A stretch of 22,500 bases of DNA, from contig OZ026565.1 in the NCBI GenBank assembly GCA_964020155.1, positions 1,380,001 to 1,402,500 on the forward strand, written 5' to 3'. Origin of the DNA: Chondrilla cf. caribensis. Taxonomy: Eukaryota; Porifera; Demospongiae; Chondrillida; Chondrillidae. Both the position numbers and the translations under genes were made by a program. The notes under the pieces were generated by a model. The model did no database searches, was not told the origin of the DNA, and worked only from the letters and a program-made list of their open reading frames with translations. The first letter of the stretch is position 1. Each line of letters opens with the position of its first letter. Below are positions 11,700 through 18,269 of the stretch, piece by piece.

Positions 11700-13112
11700 G
11701 TAATTCAGTTCGTTTGTTTGTTTATTCGCGATTCGGGCAAAAACTACTGCACAGGGTGCCACCAAACTCTCAGGGATTATGAAGTACGGTTCAGGAAGTG
11801 TCCTCTATGGGTTAAAATCGACCATCTAACTGTTCATGAGGAGAACCATCGATTTCCAGTTTTTCCTTCGCGGATGATGGCCATTTTTAATTATCATCCC
11901 AGAGACTTCCGGTTATCGGGCGACTCGATTGACTGTCATCCGATGATCAAATTTTAAACTTATCGTCGTTGTATATAGCAACTACCCTCTGTTGCCACCA
12001 GCGAAGATGCGCACGACTCACCATAGCAGGTGAGCCCGCCGAAGACAGGCTCACTTGCTAGTTCATCAATATTGTAATAACCAGGGATTATTAGTGGGTG
12101 ATGGCTAATACTAAATACTGATCCAATTAAAAATAATATTCTCAGTAATTTGTTGGTGACTGTTGAAATTACTGGTGTGTGCGAATACTACCAAAGGTGA
12201 TGTTGTAAAGAGGTCTGACTGTATACTACTGTATGGGAACACTACCAAGGGTGATGTTGTAAAGAGGTGTGACTGTATACTAGTGTATGGGAGCACTACC
12301 AAGGGTGGTGTTATAAAGAGGTTTGACTGTATACTAGTGTATGGGAGCACTACCAAGGGTGGTGTTATAAAGAGGTTCGACTGTATACTAGTGTATGGGA
12401 GCACTACCAAGGGTGGTGTTATAAAGAGGTTTGACTGTATACTAGTGTATGGGAGCACTACCAAGGGTGGTGTTGTGAAGAGGTCTGACTGTATTTACAG
12501 AGATTTAAAAATGGGATATAGTATTTTAAAAAGGAGGTTACAGTTAAGGTTACAGTACAATGCAATACCAGAAGCCAATGATGTTTCTCCATCGCTTCAA
12601 ACGCTTGAAAACGGCTGACAGACATCTCATGAAGGAATCTCCTCGAATCTCCCTCGAGGGCATTGGATCAGTTAGCCTCTCAGCTTTATCAGCCACTGCA
12701 GAAGTGGAAAAAATGAATAGGATTGAAACCACACGTCATATTACTAAATATTGAAATCATAGCATCTTTTGCATTGGATAAAATTTCGCTTCTTCTTTGA
12801 AAATGTTTTTTCTCCTCAAATATTAATCTAAATGATGGCTTGGTATGGGATCTCATAGAAGAACAAACATTTATTTGGGAGCTCAAAATAAATACCATAC
12901 CAAGTGTCATCAGTCGAGGTGATAGTCTTTTTCGACCTATGCCGGTGAACCTCCGTCTTACTACACGGCTGAGTGCCAATCTCATATAAGAGATCCCAAA
13001 TAACTCTTGATAGGATATCCGAACTAAACTAGGTTGCTATAGGTTCATCCCGATAGGAAATTCTAGATATCAAATCACCTGATCCATGTTCAGTGGTGTC
13101 TGCGGTAGCCAT
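4638..13112 (-). CDS. CLN3: Battenin (CLN3) lysosomal membrane protein, 14 coding exons, about 521 aa
   Basis: Exons in transcript order: 13112-13079, 12695-12569, 11590-11494, 10973-10863, 10052-9940, 9267-9077, 8233-8119, 7391-7192, 6767-6712, 6593-6525, 6133-6060, 5849-5756, 5337-5197, 4781-4638 (stop TGA). Phases agree at every junction and all introns are GT-AG. The exon 8 donor and exon 9 acceptor are the least certain: 6742 is an alternative exon 9 start. The product aligns along its length with animal battenin, a polytopic lysosomal/endosomal protein whose loss causes juvenile Batten disease in humans. Matching blocks include GLCNNFPYVIMLSAAYDI, ILLADIIPTLLIK, SIGSGFGEIVFLS, WSSGTGAAGIGA, GEYLINQGL, YQLGVFISRSS and FEGLFGGATYVNAFYHIA. 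The residues equivalent to human E295, V330, R334 and D416 are kept. A cytosolic loop carries DETPLI (acidic dileucine) and the C-terminal part carries M(X)9G. The human C-terminal CaaX is replaced by an extension. Human battenin is 438 aa; the excess is mainly in the exon 4 and exon 8 loops and the C-terminus. Confidence 0.95.
4805..5098. repeat. Purine-rich GA tract with 22-bp subrepeats (CLN3 last intron)
   Basis: Nearly 300 bp are almost only A and G on the + strand (C/T on the CLN3 sense strand). Tandem units like GAGGGTGAGAATGAGAGATG lie around 4930-4990. It fills most of the intron 4782-5196. The pyrimidine-rich sense strand may act as a very long polypyrimidine tract before exon 14. 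Confidence 0.85.
5543..5755. repeat. (CA)n microsatellite abutting CLN3 exon 12
   Basis: About 210 bp of CA repeats with a few CACG and CACTTTAG interruptions. On the CLN3 strand it is (GT)n that begins directly at the 5' splice site after exon 12, so the repeat supplies the GT donor. Confidence 0.95.
6219..6414. repeat. (CA)n microsatellite in CLN3 intron 10
   Basis: About 195 bp of CA repeats with CACG, CATA and CACCCACC interruptions, between exons 10 and 11 of CLN3. Confidence 0.95.
6806..7034. repeat. (GT)n microsatellite in CLN3 intron 8
   Basis: About 230 bp of GT repeats carrying repeated TTGTGCGTGCG interruptions (near 6856, 6894, 6931). This suggests that blocks of the array were duplicated. 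It lies between exons 8 and 9 of CLN3. Confidence 0.95.
7420..7595. repeat. Degenerate GTAC/ATGT tetranucleotide tract
   Basis: Dense GTAC, TACG and TATG words, many self-complementary (for example GTACGTACGTAAATATGTAC). Similar shorter tracts recur throughout the window. It lies in CLN3 intron 7. Confidence 0.7.
8270..8445. mobile_element. Tigger-like MITE, 176 bp, TA target duplication
   Basis: The left end reads GAGTGGGGCCTGTACATAAA; the right end on the opposite strand reads CAGTTAAACCTGACATAAAG. TA is on both sides (8268-8269 and 8446-8447). Subterminal AAAGACCACC-type motifs recur inside. It is in CLN3 intron 6. A further solitary end of this kind (CAGACGAACCTGCTATAAAG) starts at 8480. 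Confidence 0.7.
8767..9035. repeat. About 31-bp minisatellite with dimeric higher-order pattern
   Basis: About eight copies of a unit centred on GAGTAAACATCATGTCAACA. Copies alternate between a version preceded by CACCA and one preceded by ACAA, giving a repeat of about 62 bp. One copy has gained a TACGTATGTACGTATG insertion. It is in CLN3 intron 6, just before exon 6 in genomic order. Confidence 0.8.
9310..9910. repeat. CAC/CAT (ACCATC) trinucleotide-hexanucleotide tract
   Basis: About 600 bp of degenerate CACCATCAC repeats with longer duplicated blocks (for example ACCATCACCATCAACACATC at about 9430, 9665 and 9720). It occupies nearly all of CLN3 intron 5. The His/Ser/Pro-rich frames in it are artefacts. 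Confidence 0.9.
10197..10245. repeat. (GT)n microsatellite
   Basis: Two GT blocks separated by a CCTGTG interruption, in CLN3 intron 4 near the tRNA gene. Confidence 0.95.
10311..10384 (-). tRNA. tRNA-Thr (anticodon AGT) inside CLN3 intron 4
   Basis: The minus strand folds into a full cloverleaf of 74 nt. The acceptor stem pairs GGCACTG with CAGTGCC and the D arm pairs GCTT with AAGC. The anticodon arm is CCTGT, loop CTAGTAA, ACAGG. The T arm is CCCGG, loop TTCGAAT, CCGGG. The anticodon AGT reads threonine codons ACU/ACC. Internal A and B boxes (TGGCTTAGTTGG and GGTTCGAATCC) are intact, there is no intron, and CCA is not encoded. A T7 run, the usual Pol III terminator, starts at the 3' end. 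The gene is on the same strand as CLN3, between exons 4 and 5. Confidence 0.97.
10560..10858. repeat. Degenerate GTACATAC/GTACACAC repeat tract
   Basis: Irregular CAGTACATAC, CAGTACACAC and GTACGTAC words fill this part of CLN3 intron 4 up to just before exon 4 (10863). It is more diverged than the array at 11060-11290. Confidence 0.75.
11060..11480. repeat. Decamer tandem array CAGTACATAC/CAGTACACAC
   Basis: About 22 decamer units alternate CAGTACATAC with CAGTACACAC between 11069 and 11290. Looser copies continue to about 11480, ending next to CLN3 exon 3 (11494). It lies in CLN3 intron 3. The long Cys-Val-Leu-Tyr frames on the minus strand derive from it and are not genes. Confidence 0.9.
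11669..12062 (+). mobile_element. Non-autonomous Helitron, 394 bp
   Basis: It has the hallmarks of Helitron termini. The 5' end is TC (TCTATATATATA) preceded by host A (11668), and the 3' end is CTAGT (12058-12062) followed by host T (12063), i.e. insertion between A and T without target duplication. Just before the 3' end is a hairpin, GTGAGCC (12030-12036) pairing with GGCTCAC (12048-12054) over an 11-nt loop. The 5' part has the TA run and GTTTGTTTGTTTATTCG stretch often seen in animal Helitrons. It encodes no Rep/helicase; the 105-codon ORF overlapping it has no known domain. It is in CLN3 intron 2, opposite in strand to the gene. Confidence 0.82.
12187..12500. repeat. 54-bp minisatellite, about 5.8 copies, derived from a MITE-like end
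   Basis: Copies start at 12187, 12241, 12295, 12349, 12403 and 12457 (last one partial) and differ by only a few bases. Each unit contains AAAGAGGTCTGACTGTA-like sequence, whose reverse complement (TACAGTCAGACCTCTTT) matches the TA-CAGT Tigger-like ends elsewhere in the window. Since 54 is divisible by three, both strands stay open; these frames are not regarded as genes. It is in CLN3 intron 2, 69 bp from exon 2. Confidence 0.92.
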
Positions 13113-13573
13113 TTTTCTTGGTCACGTGGATATGAAAACGCCGAAGGGCTATAAAAGATAAACGCCCATTCCATCGCGAAAAACAAATCGGAACAGCAAG
13201 GAATTAACATGGCACTGATATCGAATATGAAATGCCGGTCATTGAATCATTGTTGAATGACCCTAGGCCTATATTTCGGGATGCATGCATGCTGTGAAAT
13301 AGGAGAGTTAACGCTCTTCAAAACATGAGTGTAGCATCATGAAGGAAGCTGTAGCTAATTTGATTCACTCGAGTTGATTTGGTCAGTCTTAAGAAAATTT
13401 GCAAATTACCATAATACTGATATGATTATTAAGTAATTCAGATCTACAATTAAAATTTTAATGATTTACAAAAACTGTCACATGATAGTTCAATCTTGTT
13501 ATTGATTAAAATTACAATAAATATTTGCTTACATAAAGTGAATATTCAAGTAGATGTTTGTCTGAAGCAAAGT
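13113..13573. other. Intergenic region between CLN3 and the SLC2-type gene
   Basis: It contains the CLN3 upstream region and the 3' flank of the transporter gene. A TATAAAAG lies at about 13150 on the + strand, pointing away from CLN3, with only a 15-codon ORF after it (13209). No further gene is seen. An ATTAAA polyadenylation variant for the transporter lies at 13457-13462 on the minus strand. Confidence 0.5.
13121..13128 (-). promoter_or_regulatory. CLEAR-like E-box (GTCACGTG) next to the CLN3 start
   Basis: The motif matches 8 of 10 positions of the CLEAR element GTCACGTGAC, bound in vertebrates by TFEB/TFE3, and has the CACGTG core. It lies 8 nt before the CLN3 ATG, near the probable transcription start. 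In vertebrates CLN3 is in the TFEB-driven lysosomal network; the same control here is inference. Confidence 0.5.
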
Positions 13574-15914
13574 TTAAGAGGCTGTAGCAACCCTACACTT
13601 GCTGAAGACATGCTCTCTGAACCAATTATTGCAACAGATGCACATCTTGAGGTGGTGGAAAAATTCCTTCAAATTTCCTCTCAACGTGAATCCTTGAATA
13701 GATCCCATTTCCTTTCCCTTCATTTCTGGAACAAAGAAAGGGACAAAAACGGCCGCAATCCCGGCTATGCCAGCCAATATAAAAAACGACAATGCGGGTC
13801 CAATGTGCTGAGTTGACAACGGGAACAGGAAGGTCACCAGAGCAGTGGATAGCCAGTTTGAAGCAATGGCAATTCCAAGACCTACCCCTCGGGATTCTCG
13901 TGGAAAGACTTCAGGAGCATACACATACAGAGGGAGACTCCACCCGGCTGCAAAGGACACAACAAAGACGGCTACACTTATGATAGCAAGCGAGCTGTAC
14001 TGTGCAGCCAGCCCAGGATCTGTAGTAGCGGCCACACCAAAGAAACACAGACTACTTTCATTTGCAGCTTGAGCAGTTGATGCAGGCAACACGCCATTCA
14101 CAATAGCAAAATAGGACCCAATGCCAATGTTCCCAATCATCATACCAAGGGCTCCAGTGAAGAACAAAATCGTGCGACCAACTTTATTTACGAAAATGGC
14201 AGTACAAATATTGACAAATACAAGTGTCAGTCCAATGGATATTGATGCAGCTAATCCGGGAGAAATTGCCCAGTTATCCCCGCCAGCCGAAAGGAAAATT
14301 GGACTAGCGTAAAATGAAGTTGCATTGATTCCGGTCAATTGCTGGAGACTGAACAGTGTACCAACTAGGAACGCAGACCAAAAAAATCTTCCACTGATAA
14401 AAACCCTGGACATTTTCTCATCGGAGTCTTTGTGACAATAATTTTTGAAATTCTTCACTACGTTACGTGACCGCATTGCTGGTTCTTGAATGGTAAAGAG
14501 GAATCCACTCTGGATTACAAATAATCCAGACACCAAGAAAGCCAGTTGCCAGTAGCTGATGTAGTTACCGATCACAAAACAGGCAAATATGCCCAATCCA
14601 ATACCGGCCGGGAATAGTACTCCCAATTTTCCTCGAACTTCTTGTGTTGGGGATATTTCGGCCACATAAATCTGTAGAATAGGGTGGGGGAAAAAGTTGA
14701 TTGCAGATCATTGTGAATGCATAATTACAACATATTAAATTTCAAAATACACACGTATATGCAACTGGGCTGCAAAAATAATGGTGGAAATATTACACTA
14801 TTATTGATGGGTGAGTTGATAAATGGCATTCACTGGCATGCATCAAGAATTGAATACTGGTGGATTGAACCCATCGGCAACCATGAAATTACATTGATCC
14901 TGGCAATTACCACCAGTGATTATCAACACACACACAACTTTGGCTAAGTGTAATACAGTGAATACTCGATAATCTGCCACAATTCGTTTTCGAAGAATAT
15001 GGTGGATTGACGAGTATGGCAGATTAACTGGATATTCATTGGTACTTGTACATTATATTGGTACTGGGAAATTGTGGTGGATTAAAAGGTTTGGCGGATA
15101 AATCAGCGGTGGATTCATGAGAATTCACTGTACATAAGTTGAAGTACGTAGCATTTTGTCCAGTAGAACACAATACATGTTGTAGACAATAGTTCACTAA
15201 TTTTTTGCCTTGTTCTTAACAAATCCTACAAATAAACCTGTTGGGTGATCTATGCTAATAGTTTACAATATGCACAGTTTTTCCCTTAAGATTTGATCCA
15301 CCCTCAGCCAGTATACAAAAAGTAATAAAATTCAGAATGTTACTGCGATGTAAAGAATAAAATCAGGACAAGATTTAAGAAACCAGAGATATTCCCTCAA
15401 AAGTGTACACATGTTATTAGTTATGCATGAATGCTTAGTCACTGGAGGTCACCCATGAATTATGTAGTCTTACTGTGTTGAGGTCTAGTGATTTAGGTGA
15501 GGCTAACTAGTAAGGCTTCCTCATTGTACATAATTAATTTACATTCAATACATTGTCACTAATATGGTAAGTACATGTCTATATATATATCGTGTGAAAT
15601 GAATACAAAACAGGGTAACTACAACCCACAGGCTGCATGGCCACAAAAGAGTGCTGAAGCTCTTTCCAAATCAAAGAAATGTATTCTGGTAACAACATCT
15701 CAATGATGTTAGCTTAAAACAGCTCCTTACAAGTGGAAATTTACCTTATATATAGCTATTATGTTCAGGTTGTAAGACGAGCATGATTGTCAGCTAAGAT
15801 GTTCATGGCTTGCCTATGCTCTAGGTGACTCAATTGCTCACACATTTCAAAACCCCAATATAATCAATAACCTCCAATATACTCAGCTTGACATGTCATA
15901 ACAGCAAACTACAG

Positions 15915-15980
<66 letters not shown>

Positions 15981-16585
15981 ACTATTCTATACTAAAGCAT
16001 GAAATAGGACTACGGTACTGAAGTCATATACGTACTCACTGGTATGGTGGCTGCAACCCCTCCTGCAGATGCTCCGGTAACAAATCTGCCCGTTAGGATG
16101 AGAAACCTGAACCAATCTGGTGAGGACACGAACCAGGATACCCCAATCATAGCCCACCCAACCACAAACATCACTGCAGCTGTAATCAGAGAGAACACCA
16201 ATCCAAATACGCCAATAACCAGAGAACTGAGTAAACCTCCAACAACAGCGCCAATGGGTGTCAGAGGACCCACTAGGTTCTGGTAGATGCAGTTTTCAAA
16301 GCCTTCCGTCCATAAAGTAAAGTTGGTTCTTCGGGACATATCTTCTAGAAATGGTGACGAATAAACGACGGTGAATCCAAACCCTAGAGAACCAAAGGCG
16401 GCAACAATGGCAAAGTAAACGTATTTGATTTTAAACTGGGTGCACTTTCGCCTGTCATTCCCAGTCGCGTCAATCTCCGAGTTGCTACAGTCATCCGATA
16501 CCAGAACCGGGAATTCGTCTTGTTCGGCACTATAATTTGTGTCCTTTGCGCGTAATTCGAAATTGTCGTTCCAAATTGAGGTCAT
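13574..16585 (-). CDS. SLC2/GLUT-type sugar transporter (MFS), two exons, 547 aa
   Basis: Exon 1 is 16585-16040 (182 codons) and exon 2 is 14671-13574 (365 codons plus stop), joined in phase 0 across a 1368-bp GT-AG intron (donor GTGAGT; acceptor after a long pyrimidine tract). The protein has a roughly 55-residue cytosolic N-terminus and about 12 hydrophobic helices, as in facilitative hexose or trehalose carriers. Family marks: RFVTGASAGG, IYVAEISP, QQLTGIN (about residues 292-298), VNKVGRT in loop 8-9, PEVFPRESRG and PEMKGKE after the last helix. Two usual SLC2 features are missing: loop 2-3 lacks the D-R-x-G-R-R/K motif (it reads GGLLSSLVIGVFGLVF), and GPxPW before PEVFP is GWSLPLYVYA. 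The substrate cannot be told. It may be a divergent SLC2 member or a related MFS carrier. Transcription is tandem with CLN3. Confidence 0.88.
14956..15130. mobile_element. pogo/Tigger-like MITE, 175 bp, TA target duplication
   Basis: The left end is CAGTGAATACTCGATAATC and the right end on the opposite strand is CAGTGAATTCTCATGAATC (15 of 19 identical). TA is on both sides (14954-14955 and 15131-15132). The inside repeats GGTGGATT and GGCGGATTAA-like words. It lies in the intron of the sugar transporter gene. Confidence 0.82.
15915..15974. repeat. (AC)n microsatellite
   Basis: A pure CA run of about 60 bp in the transporter intron, about 65 bp from exon 1. Confidence 0.95.
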
Positions 16586-16939
16586 ATTGACTCAGTCTTG
16601 CCTCTTATGTAGAACCTCTCCAGCATGTGTTACTACGCGTATTACAACAGTGCTCCGTCCCATGTGTGTGGTATTGTGTATACAGGTTACCATAAATTAC
16701 CCCCGGTGACAACACCAAGTTGCCATGGCAATGGGAGACAAGTAAATTTGATTACATGGCGATAAAAGAAGATGGCCGATTTCGAAATGTCCACAATTAG
16801 ACACTCAGACGCACGACGTATTGAATAAATGCCGTCATATGTGACAGCACCACATTATGAAGGATCATATTACATATATTGCGCATACTGCAACAGGCCT
16901 AGGTATTCTGAACATAATAATATTCGAAAGAATTATATT
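16586..16939. other. Upstream region of the transporter gene
   Basis: It contains the presumed 5' UTR and promoter of the SLC2-type gene. No TATA box at an obvious position and no other gene were recognised. Short ORFs here are not supported. Confidence 0.4.
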
Positions 16940-17167
16940 CGCATGTGGGACATGTCCAATTGCACTTGTATGGCTTCCGGTGATCGCCGATTTTTGGGTA
17001 ATTTCTTTGACTTATATTTCATCTCATTAACGTTCGAGAGGAAATCTAAAGTTCTTGAAGCATTTTTAGATATGTCTTTAGTAAGATGACGTTTATTTCG
17101 AAAGATTTGGTGATGTACTTTTCGATATATTGAAACGTTTAGAAGACGCACCAAAATGCGGAAAAAC

Positions 17168-17453
17168 GTCGCCCGCCATTTTTAAAAAAGCCTCCGAGAC
17201 CATCTAAGAGCATTTTCTAGTAGCTAGTAAGATTTGTCAACGATTGCATGTGGGGGAATTTGATATCTCAAACCGTTTTGGAGAATCACTCAAAAAACTA
17301 ATTTAGAATAGAAAATGTCGACTATTTATTGACATAACTTCATTTCAGATCATTGGATCAATTTCCCCCACATGGAAAAGTTGGAGAATCATTTAAACTT
17401 ACTTTTAAACGATAGATGATCCTTCTGGAGGCTTTCCTGAAATGGCGGGCGAA
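17168..17453. repeat. Nested inverted repeats inside the 1200-bp element
   Basis: The outer arms start TCGCCCGCCATTT on both strands and share GCCTCC, extending about 38 bp with gaps. The inner arms are CATGTGGGGGAATTTGAT (17247-17264) and its inverted copy at 17357-17374, 17 of 18 identical. The inner arm shares GCATGTGGG with the ends of the enclosing element. A word like TTGGAGAATCA is repeated directly at about 17276 and 17384. Confidence 0.75.
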
Positions 17454-17495
17454 CATGGCAAACATCATACAGAAGATCTAGAGCGAGAGCTGTAA

Positions 17496-17516
17496 GTCAC
17501 ATGAATGTCATGTGAC
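17496..17516. repeat. Perfect short palindrome with E-box-like TCATGTGAC arms
   Basis: GTCACATGA, a 3-nt spacer, then TCATGTGAC. GTCATGTGAC-like sequence occurs again at about 18050. Both lie in the 1200-bp element. Confidence 0.8.
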
Positions 17517-18144
17517 AATTTGGTTACGTCATTATCTCGCCGATATCAAGTGTTATTGTGTAAGATTATCTTCGATCGTTTTTGATACTTCTTCAGCCCA
17601 ATCGGATGTTTCTTTTGAGCGCCTAATATCTATTCCAAACTGGCTTTGATAAGAAGTTTTGATCGTTCTGAGAACATAAGCGGGAGCCAAAACAAAGCAC
17701 CGAAGACAATCGAGGTACGGACCGATATATGTCAGAATTATCGTATTATATCTTCATTTTATCACTAATGCGCACTTTTGATAAATATAGTAACCAACAA
17801 TGCTCAGTTTCTAATCGTAAATTCATTTCGATAGATGCGCTCCATCCCCTAAAACTTTTCGAATCGAAATACGCAATCATGTACAAGTTCAATACTTTGA
17901 TTTAAACCTTTAGAAACGGATTTGAATCAAAGTAGGTAAGGATTAAAGTGCTAGGAATGCCGAATGTATCTTATTTTTGTTACGTACTTTCGATCTTAGA
18001 TTGGGTGCGATCGATTTTCTTGCGTAATCATACGGTCAAATCACGAGAACGTCATGTGACAAAAGATCTCGGGCTGCACTAAGGCGTTAATAGAATCCTA
18101 TTAACAGTTAGTGAGCCAAATGGACATGTCCCACATGCGTTACT

Positions 18145-18150
18145 TTTATT
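18145..18150 (-). terminator. Candidate polyadenylation signal AATAAA for the ankyrin-kelch gene
   Basis: AATAAA on the minus strand, 120 nt after the inferred stop codon of the ankyrin-kelch gene. Confidence 0.5.
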
Positions 18151-18269
18151 ATAGCTAGTACCATGATTTTTTGATAGTTCTAGGATATATTATACATGAT
18201 ATACACATACACAAAGAAAGTATTATTTTCCAACCTCCTGTCAGTAAAAAATCACAAAAAAACGGCTAC

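Larger units (their letters stand above)
16940..18139. mobile_element. Non-coding element of 1200 bp bounded by perfect 19-bp inverted repeats
   Basis: The termini are exact inverted copies of CGCATGTGGGACATGTCCA (16940-16958 and 18121-18139), continuing with weaker similarity. No coding region lies inside. The ends include the palindrome GGACATGTCC. A clear target-site duplication is not visible: the flanks TTATATT and TTACTTT are only partly alike. It may be a non-autonomous DNA transposon or foldback element. It stops about 6 bp before the polyadenylation signal of the ankyrin-kelch gene. Confidence 0.65.

Noticed and set aside
11640..11957. 105-codon ORF with some Cys/His residues (possible zinc finger)
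   Set aside because: It starts 5' of and runs through the Helitron, includes the TA repeat, and its Cys/His spacing fits no finger I know.
12163..12618. 151-codon repetitive protein on the + strand and its mirror on the minus strand; also considered as a CRISPR-like array
   Set aside because: The 54-bp tandem repeats have no unique spacers, so not CRISPR. Openness of both strands follows from a unit length divisible by three.
13496..14312. Several + strand ORFs across the transporter exon
   Set aside because: They are antisense shadows of the well-supported SLC2-type exon 2.
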